Below are positions 52,701 to 60,686 of a DNA stretch of 64,000 bases, in pieces. The notes under the pieces were generated by a model. It searched no databases. It saw only the letters and a program-made list of their open reading frames with translations, and was not told the origin of the DNA. Source of the DNA: Brachypterus glaber (taxonomy: Eukaryota; Arthropoda; Insecta; Coleoptera; Kateretidae); the NCBI GenBank assembly GCA_958510825.1, contig OY294050.1, positions 6,673,340 through 6,737,339 of the forward strand, read 5' to 3'. The position numbers and the translations under genes are program-made. How positions within the stretch are numbered: position 1 is the stretch's first letter; the number at the start of each line of letters is the position of its first letter.

Positions 52701-55700
52701 GTATTTTTAGTGTATTATTACTGCTCTTTTTGAGATCTACCGATCTGTATAACTGGCATATTACATCTAACTATGCTAGTTAGATTATGTCAGTTATACA
52801 GATCTCAATAAGAGCAGTAATAATACACTAAAAACAAATTTTTCAAAATTTTGTGTTATGACTGTTCTGTAACGGGTGCGATATGTGTCATATTCATGTG
52901 AGTTCGATTCGCGAAGAAATTTTTATTATTTCTTCTATACGGGAAAGCCTATTTTTAATGTATTTTGTGTTTTTCTAATTAAACTATTCAAAAGTGGGCC
53001 AGAAATAATTTTTTATCTTGTCAAGCAAAGGCCAGAAACATTTTTTTAAATTTCTTAAATAGGTAGTTCTGACCTCAATTTAACGGGAATATTTCTCAAA
53101 ATAGTCAAGTGTAGGTTAATATGCAAAATCGATGATTAAAAAAGTTCGAAATTGTACATTCTCCACCCACACTAATATTTATAATGTTAAATCATTATAA
53201 ATAAAATTAAATATAAATTATAAAATTATATTTTAATGAATTTTGCTTTCCCACATTCTATTATTACATTTATATTAAGCGTCACTTATACTATAGTCCG
53301 TCCAATTATGCAAGATAGTAGTTTAAAATTCCCGCGATTATTAAGCTACATCAGTGGTTAAAAACTCGTATCTTTTAACATAAAATATTGTGACATTTTT
53401 TGTATATGACAATGATTGACGGTCGTTAAAGCTAATAAAAGAAGAAAAAGATACATAAAAAAATGGTTATACTTAATGTTATTTTGTATGGTATTGAAAA
53501 AGGTACTTTTTTGGTTTATTCTTCATACAGTCACACTAAATTAACATATTCTACATACAAACGTAAATTATATTGCACACAAGGAAAACGTCAAATTTTT
53601 AGGTTACAATTACAACTTAAGGCCTATCCAAAAAGCCAATCCTGGTATCGCATTCTTATGTACGAGCTTATGTACTATGCTTGTTATGCGAGTCTTTGGT
53701 TAGGGCCTTTCCAGGAAAACAGTACCGACATCTGTTAAGTTTTTGATACTCTACGATTTATGCATAATTATGCTATTTTTGCGCTCTGTGGTGTGGTGTC
53801 CCTTACTATCTAGCGTAACTGGAAGGAGTATAGGAGAGAAAAAAGTTATGGCGACAATATAAAAGTTTTTTTATTTAAATTTTTACAAAACTTTTATAAA
53901 ATTTTTGAAAAACTACGCTGGTCGACGAACAAAAAAATAAAAATGCGCTTCTCTCGAAAATTTTCATCGTCCAGTTATCGACATGTTTTCGCAAAAAATT
54001 TAGTGCTGTGGAACCGTACCATTTTTACTTTAGATTACTCTTTGTCGATAATAATTGTTGGTATAAATGGGCTTGTGTTTGTTTAGGGACATCCTGTGCT
54101 ATCCTATTTTAAGAGAAAAGTATAATAAACCTACTTTTAACATAAATGATCTAAAAAAAAATCGTTAAACTATAATATTTATAATAAGTATGTGCTAAAA
54201 AAAAATTAATGTTTAAAATAATAAATATTCCGACCTTAAAATAAAATTCTATATTTTAAACACTGACATAAATATTAATAATTTTGAAAGAAACCAAAAA
54301 CAGATACTGCTAAGAAATAACTGAGACAAATTTAAATGATTTCACACAGAGTTCACAGAAACTGTAATATTGCCGATAATTATATGTATTTTTACATTAG
54401 CACTGGTAATTTACAAGAAACATGATTTCTTTCTGTGTAAATTTACATAACCTAATATGTACTGTAATTTAAAAAAAAAGGTTTTTCACATAAAAACATG
54501 TAATTTTACATATAATCCTTGGTTCGTTACTTGTAAGCCACAAAAAGTTGTGCAAAAGTATAATTTATTTGCACATTAAGGAATTTGAAAAAGAATTTTA
54601 AAAATATCATGTACTTAGGTCATTTGACAATCTATAAATCGCACTCTGAACGGACATTGTTATGCAAAAGGGAATACAGCCAGTAAATAAAATAAATAAT
54701 TTTAAGATAATGACCTCCCATGCTGGAATTTTTAATTTTTACACTCATGTGAACGATATTTACACTCGTAATTGAGGGGTTTGGACTAAAGCTAAAGTGG
54801 GCCAAGTCCATAAAGACGATTTTTTGATCTGCATTGATCAAGAGATAGTTCAAAGCACATATTGTTTAGTAACCGAACCAATCCTCTGTCTTTGGACGGT
54901 AGATGGCACTAGTTCACTTACGTACTGAATTATTCTTCAGATTGTTCAGCGGAAGAATGAATCAAGTCCATCACCCAAATGGACTTGGTCCACTTTAGCT
55001 TTGAACCCGTCAATTCACACCCATAGCAAACCATAAAATAAAATTATAACAATAAATATTTTGGTATGTATCATTTTAAAGAGAAAAAAACATCTTTTTA
55101 GTAATATCGACGAGCCATGTACGTAATTGACCAAAAATCAGAGTAGAAGCAAAAATGTGTTTTTCCAAGTGTAAAATTAAAAGTAAATATTTTTTTTTGA
55201 TACAAAATGGATATATTTAATGATGAAGCTGAAGGTTGCAAAGTTTGTTTGCACCAAAAATTCAAATAGTATTTTAAAACATAAAATGTCATTACTTGTC
55301 AAATTCCAAATTATTTTTTTTTCAAAATTACAGTAAAAAGAATCTAAAAATTAAAAAAGAATGCTGGAAAATTGAGGAAGATTAAGGCATAATATGAAAA
55401 TGAAGCCATTTCCATCGATGTATTTTAATTGTAGATTTTTTTGAAAATTGGAAGTGTTTATTGATGAAGCTGAAGTTTGCAACGTTTTTTTGCAACGCAA
55501 ATTCAAATAGTATATTAAAGTACTAGTTTCATAACATACGTTTTTAGCGCACGAGTACAAGTTTATAAAACAAGCCGCTTGCGCCGAGTTTTCTAAAGTA
55601 CTTGTGCGCTAAAAACGTGTTATGGAATAAGTGCTTTAATATACTATTTGAATTTTCGATGCAAAAAAACGTTGCAAACTTCAGCTACATGTTTATTGTC

Positions 55701-58700
55701 AATTTTGTAAATATTTTGACTATTTTTTCTTAAAATTAATGCAGAGCCCCTAGCACAAGCCAGAAGCTTATTTGGGGCTCTCCATGCCTCTGTATAAAAT
55801 GCTATAAATAAATAAATAAATAAAATAAATAATAATAAATAAAAGTACTAGTTTCATAACATACCTTTTTAGCGCACGAGTAAAAGTATTGAAAAGAAGC
55901 CGCTTGCGGCGAGTTTTCTAAAGTATTAGTGCGCTAAAAACGTGTTATGGGATAAGTGCTTTAATATACTAATTCAATTTTCGATGCAAAAAAACGTTGC
56001 AAACTTCAGCTTCATATTTAATGACTTTCCAGATAAAACAAATCTAAAAAAAAATATTCAGGCTTTCTCTATTGTTCCTAGCCCAAATCATATGGTCCCT
56101 TTTTGCATAACAGCGACCAAATAAACTAATTTGTAACATTATATTGTGATCAGACAGGCGGAAACGAACATTCCTTTTATAATATTAAGTTACAATAGCT
56201 ATTTTTTTTTCCATTGTAAACAAATTGTCATTGCGATGCAATGAACAATTTATTTGTTCTAAATTATTTTATCTGTGTGTTTAAAAATATATTTTAGAAA
56301 TTTATACTTGGGGGTCATACATTAATTACGTCACGCACTAGGGGGGAAGGGGGTCAGCTCCAGCGTGACGAAGTGTAAGGAAGGGTGGGTGTATGAGGCC
56401 GAACATTTTTTTTTAAATTTTAATGCAGTTTGAAAAATATTAATATAAGTTAATGAATATAGTATATGTACGTACCCCCTTTTCTCACAAAAAAAAATTG
56501 ATTAATATGATTAATAATTTATTTTCCATGGATATTGCTGTAAACATTTTTTTTACATTTTGAGGCCCCCTTCTCCATCCAGTCATGGAACAAAATTGTA
56601 ATAATTTTTTTGACCTTTTAGGTGTTTTTTTTTTAATTTTCTTTTATAAAATTATGTCCAGAAACTATTTTTTACATTTTGGTGGCACAGGAGGGGCATG
56701 AAAAAAAACGGTAATAAATAAATAAATTTTTATTTAACTTTTAGGTGGTTTTTAAATGTTTCTTCTATTGTGAAGAAAAAAAAGAGAAGACCAAAACAAA
56801 AACTTAACCCCCTAAAGACATTATTTTTTGCTTATTTTAATTTTTTTCGATGTTTAAAAAATTCTGTTTTTTTTTCAAAATAGTTTAGTAAAAGTAAAGT
56901 AAAAATAAAAAAAAACTTTTTAAAGTTAATTTTTATTGGAGGGGGGGGGGGGTAATTGATAGCATGTCGTACTTATTTAGGGTCGGCGTGACAAAGTTTT
57001 ATGGGGAAGGTCAAAGCTGACCAAATATACTAATTTATGCACGGCCCCTGGACAAGGGGCCCTTGTACCCATTTTACTTTCCCTTATCTTAATAAACATG
57101 CAAAACTCTTAAGTTTGGTTTTTATCACATATTATATTGAGTACCTACCAAAACTGTATATAATACAGTCTATAATATAATCTTAAGGAAAACATTTCTT
57201 TTTTTTATTTGCAGATGGACGGACAGATTTGTTGGCTGTCAAAAATTAATTAATTAAACTCATTATGAAGCTGAAATTTGCAACGTTTTTTTGCATCAAA
57301 AATTCAAATAGTATATTAAAGCACTTATTCCATAAGACGTTTTTGGCGCACTAGTACTTTAGAAAACTCGCTTGTTTTCTAAACGCTAAAAACGTATGTT
57401 ATGAAACTAGTACTTTAATATACTATTTGAATTTTCGTTGTAAAAAAACGTTGCAAACTTTAGCTTCATAACTCATTGTTATTTTGATTTTTTTATGTTA
57501 TTTTTTCCGCATTTTTTTAAATTTCTTTTTTATTTTTTGCAGCATTATTTTTTATTTTTTAGTTTGTAAGCAAATTTGGAGGCAAATTTCAATAACGATG
57601 GACTGAACAGTTTATTTATTCTAAATAATTTTATCTGTGTTTTTTAAATACATTTTTGAAATAATGTTATGTTATTGATATCCTTTTACTTATCGCAAAA
57701 AGGTAATATTACAACAGTTTTAATGCGTTTTTTTTTATTTTTATATTTAATTTTTAAAGCAAAACAAATCAACTTAAAGGGTACCAGAGTTATTAATTAA
57801 AAACCTTATTTTTATTACAATTTTAAAGGGCCGTAGGTTCCTTAGGGCTCAGACCAACCAACCAACCCTTATAGGAACTTTTTTTTATATTTTTGGATGC
57901 AGAATCACCTCTTAAATTTTGGCATGCCAGTTATTGATCTCCCTGTATAAGGTTAAAAGTAGGTAGGTGGCTTAAAAAACGCTCAGCAAAAGCGCCAGGG
58001 GGGCTCAAACCAAGGTCAAGGGGGCTTAGCCCCCCTTGGTCCCCTAGTTACGGCCCTGTAAATATTTAAACACAGACTTCTATTAAGTATAAAATACACA
58101 GAAAATATTACAAATAAAAATTATTACTAAAACGCTTATCACCACTTGTCCATAATAAAACTTTGATAACTTTGCTAAAAAATGATGTAATTATTTATAT
58201 TGTCAACTAATTATTTGGTGATAAGTGGATAAATGATTGATAAAAATAATAAATAATTTATTAGGAGAAAAGGCGAGGGGGATCCTCCCTTTTAAATTGT
58301 GTACACAGATTTTTAGATAACTTTAGAGAGATTTTAGGGAATATAACAGATTTTAAAAAGATTTTCAAGATTTTAAGGGATTTTAAAAAGAGTTTAAGGG
58401 ATTTTCAATATTTTAAAGACATTTAATGAAATCTTAGCAAGACTTTTTAAGGATTCTAATTGAGATTTGAATTGGATTTTACAAAGCCTGTAGGTACATA
58501 GATTTTAAGGAAGATTTCCCCCTTAAAAAAAAGTTATGCCTTTTAGGCATGATTAACTAACAACCCTGAAAATGTCACTTTTATTTTCAATAAAAAATTA
58601 AATTTTTTCTTTAACATGAAAAAATACCGTAAATTTGTGAGAATGTATCACATGGGGGTAGGGGGTGATCAACAGATTCTTTTACAGAAAAGTTATTCTT

Positions 58701-59452
58701 TTAAAATAAAATAAAAAAGTAATATTTTTTAAAATAAAAAGGTAATATGTTTAAAAATATTTTTATAAAATTAGGTAAAATTGGTAAATTTTTGGATTAA
58801 TTTATTTTATCTTTAAGTTTACCGGCCTGCTCAAAAAGATTATTTTTGAGTAAAGTCTACAATACATGTATTTTTTTGAAAACCCTTTTTTTATAAAATA
58901 TATATACTTATATTCTTATAAAATATATTTAATTTATTTACAAATAGTTTTATTTTCTTTAAAACCTTCTTTTTTAAAAGGGGTTTTCATTGTTTTTTTT
59001 AAAGCTGTTTTTTTTTTTAATTTAAAACTTTAGGCTCTGACTAATAATTTTATACAGGAATGGAGCTACGTATGGCCAACTTTCAACCATAAATTTTAAT
59101 TATACTATTTAGGTACATATTTGTGTTACAATCTGCGTAATCAATATATAACCTGAATATTGCATTTCCATATCTCCGATTTTAAATTAGTTCTGATAAG
59201 TAAAACTATTAAAACTTATAAAGGTCTAGTGTTTAATATAAAAAAAAACTTTTCAAGTGTCTTTTTTACTGCAATTTCAATTTTCTACTTACGAGTAGCA
59301 GCTGTTATAAGGTCTTTCACTTCTTTAATTATCCTTTTTATATGCTGATTAGTTTTTTCCAGCTCCTTTTCATGCTTATGTAGATTTTCACGGAAATATG
59401 GGCTATCGTTCAAGCATTCCGTAAAGTCTAAAGGGGGCAGTCCCACGCCCAT
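38055..59452 (-). CDS. Graf: GRAF-type Rho GTPase-activating protein (BAR-PH-RhoGAP-SH3), complete sixteen-exon gene
   Basis: GRAF proteins (ARHGAP26/10/42, oligophrenin family) sense curved membranes through the BAR-PH unit, switch off RhoA/Cdc42 through the GAP domain and act in endocytosis and adhesion. I assembled 16 coding exons spanning 21.4 kb: 2472 nt, 823 residues, all GT-AG and phase-consistent. BAR: about 1-265, starting MGVGLPPLDFTECLNDSPYF. PH: about 268-375 (GYLFLLEKK to WLDVLDG). RhoGAP: about 385-575 with arginine finger R414 in EQGLYR and SNLSVCFGPTLLR. A low-complexity linker of about 180 residues (Asn/Ser/Pro-rich) follows. SH3: about 770-823 (RTLYACVAENDGELSF, EPGWIEGSLNGKTGLIPENY). 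The order matches vertebrate GRAF. The linker exons 12-14 could be alternatively used. Confidence 0.96.
38941..39011 (-). CDS. Graf: Graf exon 15 (SH3 first half)
   Basis: 71 nt, acceptor TTTTACAG, donor GTAAGT. It encodes RVRTLYACVAENDGELSFSP, the SH3 ALYDY-like strand and RT loop. Confidence 0.94.
39240..40130. mobile_element. fold-back element of about 770-890 bp downstream of Graf SH3 exons (intron 14)
   Basis: The outer arms CACACGGACTGATATTTTAA (39288) and its complement (ending about 40060) share about 70 bp, including AGTAGTGGATG and CACCGGGT. Inner arms (39387-39540 and about 39550-39710) are also inverted: TTGCCATGTTGG, CATTGGAGGATAAAGG-like, TACAAGTT-type and CAGAGGGTTCAACTCGCCCTCTG at the tip. 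A palindromic TA-rich insert lies at 39736-39795. Confidence 0.8.
40236..40480 (-). repeat. tRNA-derived SINE, copy 1
   Basis: Read on the minus strand, 40480-40400 is a tRNA-like head with a box A (TTTAGCTCAGCGG) and box B (GAGTTCAAACC) at normal spacing. It does not close an acceptor stem (GGGAGAT opposite GGCGCCG), so it is a SINE head and not a functional tRNA. The body (about 40398-40240) ends GAATAGTACGAGGTTAAAAA. The body is about 95% identical over 110 bp to the copy at the window end. Confidence 0.85.
40839..40874 (-). CDS. Graf: Graf exon 14 (36-nt microexon)
   Basis: 36 nt, acceptor AATACAG, donor GTAAGT; it encodes PSPKSASKFSH. It keeps phase 2 on both sides, so it could be skipped without a frameshift. 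Supported by splice sites and phase only. Confidence 0.7.
40981..41119 (-). CDS. Graf: Graf exon 13 (linker)
   Basis: 139 nt, acceptor TTTGTTTCAG, donor GTAAGT. It encodes a Ser-rich linker (NYSSSSNESVSSATHDSN then QKTRRSQLFSGQNVFRSPGH). Confidence 0.82.
41671..41792. mobile_element. fold-back MITE in Graf intron 12
   Basis: GTAGAGAAGTCTATTATAGCC (41685-41705; 21-base arm) pairs with GGCTATAAAATATGTCTTCT...AC (41756-41779). The inner words AAATCCC / GGGATTT are also paired. Confidence 0.75.
41846..42104 (-). CDS. Graf: Graf exon 12 (Pro/Asn-rich linker)
   Basis: 259 nt, acceptor GTATTCACAG, donor GTGAGT. It encodes a disordered linker (NGGPPMGPPNMYDMSQSENP and Asn-rich repeats). No conserved domain; supported by phase and splice sites. 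Confidence 0.85.
42140..43016. other. Graf intron 11 with LINE-like tail and (TTA)n
   Basis: A retroposon-like 3' end (TTGGGCAATAAAGACTATTA, about 42951-42970) is followed by a TTA microsatellite to about 43015. The rest is AT-rich intron. Confidence 0.55.
43052..43391 (-). CDS. Graf: Graf exon 11 (RhoGAP end and linker)
   Basis: 340 nt, acceptor TATTTTAG, donor GTAAGA. It encodes KNLMGASNLSVCFGPTLLRT, EEETVASIMDLKFCNIVIEI and the start of the linker (IKRSHDEEDIYQNTAGTSGF). Confidence 0.95.
43572..43851. mobile_element. fold-back MITE in Graf intron 10
   Basis: Arms of about 70 bp: GGGAAAATTAAGGGTTTTTA, TTGATTTTTTTCAGGTAT and CTACAAAATATCAA are present at 43584-43665 and inverted at 43755-43840. 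The ends AGGGGT(A/T)ATAT are inverted too. The loop is an alternating TA/TATG microsatellite (43700-43750). Confidence 0.85.
43947..44052 (-). CDS. Graf: Graf exon 10 (RhoGAP)
   Basis: 106 nt, acceptor TTTTTTTAG, donor GTAAGT. It encodes KQKRVNEMHSLLYRIPKKNF and DMLKILIKHLT. Confidence 0.94.
44214..44401 (-). CDS. Graf: Graf exon 9 (RhoGAP)
   Basis: 188 nt, acceptor AATTTTGCAG, donor GTAAGT. It encodes VSGVTSKINKFLTHFLEKKK, WETKTVTSALKNFLRNFPEP and LMTYKYHAAFVEAA. Confidence 0.95.
44496..44626 (-). CDS. Graf: Graf exon 8 (RhoGAP start, arginine finger)
   Basis: 131 nt, acceptor TTTTATAG, donor GTAATA. It encodes a PH-GAP linker then SIKFLQRCINVVEQRGMEEQ and GLYR; the codon for the finger Arg (R414) is split across the intron. 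Confidence 0.94.
44716..44892 (-). CDS. Graf: Graf exon 7 (PH)
   Basis: 177 nt, acceptor GTTGCTAG, donor GTATGT. It encodes VRRMSDSIEKRFCFDMQFHG and FQALSEKDRKSWLDVLDGTE. Confidence 0.95.
44962..45102. mobile_element. fold-back MITE in Graf intron 6
   Basis: ACAATGTAAAT (44961), AATTTAG, AAAGCTTT and TTGGTAC on the left pair with GTACCAA, AAAGCTTT, TAAATTTT and ATTTACATTG (ending 45102). About 140 bp. Confidence 0.75.
45130..45227 (-). CDS. Graf: Graf exon 6 (PH)
   Basis: 98 nt, acceptor AATTTTTTAG, donor GTAAGT. It encodes AFGVTWTKYYCKYNRGTKSF and LMLPYNQLTTKS, the PH beta strands equivalent to FGTSWVKHYC in vertebrate GRAF. Confidence 0.9.
45300..45492 (-). CDS. Graf: Graf exon 5 (BAR end, PH start)
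   Basis: 193 nt, acceptor ATATTTCCAG, donor GTACGT. It encodes GYEVAKDSKTYMNDLQQKIQ, RANFNDFSSKL and GCKEGYLFLLEKK. The donor at 45299 was preferred to GTAATA four bases downstream because only this one keeps the phase into exon 6. Confidence 0.9.
45867..46602. mobile_element. TACAGGGTGATC mariner-type MITE, copy 2 (736 bp)
   Basis: It aligns over most of its length with copy 1 (35001-35688), in inverted orientation for the interior. Left end TACAGGGTGATCCATAACTG, right end GTTCTGGAACAGGCTGTA (more decayed). Lies in Graf intron 4. Confidence 0.88.
46685..46742. repeat. (ATT)n microsatellite
   Basis: About 19 perfect ATT/TTA units in Graf intron 4. Confidence 0.95.
46984..47500. repeat. composite: palindromic-family part plus adjoining 390-bp element, copy 2
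   Basis: 46984-47107 is palindromic-family sequence (with the GCCGCTTGCGGC centre). 47108-47500 matches 29241-29633 with about 85-90% identity by eye, ending GTCGCAAAATAGAAAAA. The same junction in both copies shows the composite moved as one unit. Confidence 0.75.
47628..48404. mobile_element. two head-to-tail copies of a TIR element sharing a GATATC junction
   Basis: Copy 1 is 47628-48019 and copy 2 is 48014-48404, same orientation, about 390 bp each and about 90% identical by eye. Each begins GATACCCCCAAGCAACAA and ends with an inverted counterpart (TTGTTG(C/T)(A/T)TGGGAGTGTC). GATATC occurs left, middle and right, as if it were the target duplication. In Graf intron 4. The small minus-strand frame at 47714-47944 is unlikely to be a gene. 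Confidence 0.85.
48476..48628 (-). CDS. Graf: Graf exon 4 (BAR)
   Basis: 153 nt, acceptor ATTTTTTAG, donor GTAAGA. It encodes RHFYQASMDYVYLIQEVHER, KKFEFVETLLQFMFAWLTFY and HQ. Confidence 0.94.
48699..48931. mobile_element. MITE with perfect 20-bp TIRs
   Basis: TATAGTATATTCAACTTCAA at 48699-48718 and its exact complement at 48912-48931. About 233 bp in Graf intron 3; the interior has GCGGTAGCTGCCGC and no frame. Confidence 0.88.
49034..49204 (-). CDS. Graf: Graf exon 3 (BAR)
   Basis: 171 nt, acceptor GTTTTTAG, donor GTAAAC. It encodes LVVKPLEYFRKKHIGGVKNE, KKFEKQTAKFCQNQERYLNL and TTKKTNSLQE. It has no internal Met-initiated frame, so it is found only by homology and phase. Confidence 0.94.
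49241..49790. repeat. diverged relative of the TACAGGGTGATC MITE
   Basis: GATGATTCTACATCACAAAA (49245) and its complement TTTTGTGATGTAGAATCATC (ending about 49785) form the ends, with inner GGAACATATGTCCGGA / TCCGGACATAATATGT. The interior resembles 35001-35688 (TTTAATTAATAACT, GCGACGAG(C/G)TTTTGCATGTAT, TTTGTTCCCCATT). Graf intron 2. Confidence 0.7.
50149..50400 (-). repeat. dispersed element ending in GCTTTAGTCGGGTA, copy 2
   Basis: The reverse complement aligns with 8880-9118 (TAGTCGGGTAAAA, ACACGTTAAAAACA, AGTAGTTTAG, CTGATGATAACGAT, TATAGATTTCT). Graf intron 2. The plus-strand frame at 50174-50368 is incidental. Confidence 0.7.
50933..51205. mobile_element. fold-back MITE with perfect central hairpin
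   Basis: The left arm AACTAATAACTCTTCTCTCT AGAAT (50948-50970) is matched by the right arm ATTCTAGAGAGAAGAGTTAT (51164-51185). A perfect 16-bp-arm hairpin (CAACAATAACAGTTAC) lies in the centre at 51044-51077. Graf intron 2. Confidence 0.82.
51590..51690 (+). repeat. mariner-like repeat with ACAGTGCGTCCAAAAG end
   Basis: It shares TTTGCTTTAAAATGATGTATCACA and CTCCCTTTCCA with 17070-17120; the left end ACAGTGCGTCCAAAAG is at about 51594. Truncated; Graf intron 2. Confidence 0.6.
52002..52159 (-). CDS. Graf: Graf exon 2 (BAR)
   Basis: 158 nt, acceptor TTTTTTCAG, donor GTAAGT. It encodes QKSFANCLNSFTFEFIGEK, TDDERVICQSLETFSDFI and RTVEEERKRM, colinear with vertebrate GRAF. Confidence 0.95.
52649..52887. 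mobile_element. fold-back MITE, 239 bp, near-perfect arms
   Basis: Arms of about 110 bp: CACATATCGCACCCGTTACA (52649) and the complement TGTAACGGGTGCGATATGTG (ending 52887), continuing through AACACAAAATTTTGAAAAAT, TAGTGTATTATTACTGCTCT and GAGATCT. Very few mismatches suggest a young element. Graf intron 1. Confidence 0.92.
53291..53833. mobile_element. TIR element, CTATAGTCCGTCCAATTATG ends
   Basis: The left end CTATAGTCCGTCCAATTATG then CAAGATAGTA (53291) and the complement of the right end (CTATACTCCTTCCAGTTACG then CTAGATAGTA, ending 53833) are inverted with about 80% identity. The 91-codon frame at 53463-53738 lies inside and has no recognisable similarity. A partial second copy of the right end lies at 63508-63613. 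Confidence 0.7.
54770..55020. mobile_element. fold-back MITE in Graf intron 1
   Basis: The left arm (AATTGAGGGGTTTGGACTAA, AGCTAAAGTGGGCCAAGTCC AT; 54771-54812) pairs with the right arm (ATGGACTTGGTCCACTTTAG CT, TTGAACCCGTCAATT; 54974-55014). Confidence 0.78.
55218..55290. repeat. palindromic MITE family, end fragment
   Basis: TGATGAAGCTGAAGGTTGCA...CAAAAATTCAAATAGTAT matches the first 60 bp of the palindromic family; the rest is absent. Confidence 0.7.
55464..55690. mobile_element. palindromic MITE family, full copy E
   Basis: ATGAAGCTGAAGTTTGCAAC at the left, GTTGCAAACTTCAGCTACAT at the right, GCCGCTTGCGCC centre. Graf intron 1. Confidence 0.88.
55744..55840 (+). repeat. retroposon 3' tail with (AAAT)n, copy 2
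   Basis: GAGCCCCTAGCACAAGCCAG then AAGCTTATTTGGGGCTC and CTCTGTATAAAAT, followed by (AAAT)n. Same family and orientation as 11351-11430. Confidence 0.7.
55842..56015. mobile_element. palindromic MITE family, 5'-truncated copy F
   Basis: It begins AAAGTACTAGTTTCATAACA and ends GTTGCAAACTTCAGCTTCAT; only the outer left about 45 bp is missing. It directly follows the (AAAT)n tail of the retroposon, so the two insertions abut. Confidence 0.85.
56313..57048. mobile_element. element with GGGGGTCATACATTAATTA ends
   Basis: The left end GGGGGTCATACATTAATTAC GTCACGC (56313) and the complement of the right end (AGGGGCCGTGCATAAATTAG, ending 57048) are inverted but imperfect; both ends have GGTCAGCT and CGTGACG/CGTCACG words. 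A run of 13 G lies at about 56939-56952. Confidence 0.55.
57265..57469. mobile_element. palindromic MITE family, full copy G
   Basis: ATGAAGCTGAAATTTGCAAC at the left, GTTGCAAACTTTAGCTTCAT at the right; part of the GC-rich centre is deleted. Confidence 0.88.
57776..57948. repeat. TACAGGGTGATC MITE, truncated copy 3
   Basis: It carries the right half of the family only (AGAGTTATTAATTAAAAACC, TTGGATGCAGAATCACC, TTTTGGCATGCCAGTTATTG, CCCTGTA). Confidence 0.8.
57949..59292. other. Graf intron 1, distal part
   Basis: It holds a GC-rich element end (AAGGGGGCTTAGCCCCCCTT and CCCCTAGTTACGGCCCTG, 58015-58050) and a cryptic GATTTTAA simple-sequence tract (about 58310-58510). No exon seen; AT-rich otherwise. 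Confidence 0.5.
59293..59452 (-). CDS. Graf: Graf exon 1 (BAR start)
   Basis: ATG at 59452-59450, donor GTAAGT after 59293. It encodes GVGLPPLDFTECLNDSPYFR and an amphipathic helix to IIKEVKDLITAAT, matching the N-terminal helix of vertebrate GRAF. Confidence 0.95.
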
Positions 59453-59990
59453 TTTTTATACCATAAAATTACGTTATTTCACCAAAAACATCACTTCAAG
59501 CCGTTTAAATCACTGCTATACACCCAAAAACATTAAAAACATTGCTTAAAAATCACTCGAGTGACGTTCATGTCAAGATTGACAAGAAAAACATGATTTT
59601 TGCGACGTTGCCGAAGGAGGAGTTAAAGCTAGTAACGCATTCCACCAAAAGATGACGCTGTAACTTTCTAAATTTGAAATTAATGTTTTACTTCACAAAT
59701 ACCAGTAAAAACTGATTTGAAACTATTCTAATTTAAAAAATATATCATTAAGATTACGTTTTATTCAAAATACTTAGTAATTCCTAATTTTACCATTAAC
59801 TATCGGCAACATCGGCACAGTAGTTCAAATGTACCACAAATGTCAGAATGGCGACGTTTTGTTTACAAATTTAAAACGAATAATTTACTAAAGATAGTGA
59901 ATAATACAACTTAAATAAAAGCACATAATGGTTATTTAGGTTTTAAGGAAAAGAAATGAAGCTTAAAATACCAACAGGTAAGAGAAATTG
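59453..59990. promoter_or_regulatory. Graf 5' region and possible divergent promoter
   Basis: This is the region upstream of the Graf ATG (minus). A short plus-strand start (see next entry) lies about 500 bp away, making a shared promoter possible. No TATA box stands out. Confidence 0.4.
59955..59976 (+). CDS. possible first coding exon of a divergent gene
   Basis: ATGAAGCTTAAAATACCAAC AG is followed by GTAAGAG, a strong donor, and preceded by an AT-rich leader. It would encode MKLKIPT plus one base. No downstream exon could be found before the window ends, so this rests on the ATG-donor pair and its position head-to-head with Graf. Confidence 0.3.
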
Positions 59991-60440
59991 TGCTTTTCTT
60001 TACAAATAACATTGCATAATATAAATGCCAAAAATTTCGGCGAAAGCTAATAGAAATTATAATTTTTATTATAGTTATCAATATGTTTTCAATCTCCCTA
60101 AAATAAGTGTGATTTTTGTCACTTTTTCAACATTTTAAAAACGCTGAAAAACTGCAAACGCTGGGGCAGAATTTCTAGTGAAGAATCCTGTAAACTTGAA
60201 GGTTTTCTGCCTTTGAAAACCTTTGAGCTTATAGGATCCTCACTAGATGGCGATATAGTAGCCACTTATTGGAAATCACTCTATTTAGCGGCGGTTGAAC
60301 TTTGACAAAAAAGAAAAAAATCGAGTTCGGCAGATTCATGATCCTGTATATCCAGTGGATATACTCCACCTATATCCAGAAAGTATTTCTTCACCGAAAA
60401 AATCAGAAGGCAGAGAGACAAAGTTATAGAGATCAAGTTG

Positions 60441-60667
60441 ATGAAGCTGAAGTTTGCAACGTTTTTTTGCAACGAAAATTTAAATAGTATATTAAAGTAC
60501 TAGTTTCATAATATACGTTTTTAGCGCACGAGTACAAGTTTAGAAAACAAGCCGCTTGCGGCGAGATTTCTTAAGTACTAGTACGCTAAAAACGTGTTGT
60601 GGGATAAGTGCTTTAATATACTAATTCAATTTTCGATGCAAAAAAACGTTGCAAACTTCAGCTTCAT
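60441..60667. mobile_element. palindromic MITE family, full copy H
   Basis: ATGAAGCTGAAGTTTGCAAC at the left, GTTGCAAACTTCAGCTTCAT at the right, GCCGCTTGCGGC centre. Closest to copies E and F by eye. Confidence 0.9.
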
Positions 60668-60686
60668 TCAAGTTGGCGAGGTAATT

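Noticed and set aside
53463..53738. 91-codon plus-strand frame
   Set aside because: It lies entirely inside a terminal-inverted-repeat element, has no recognisable similarity and no splice context.
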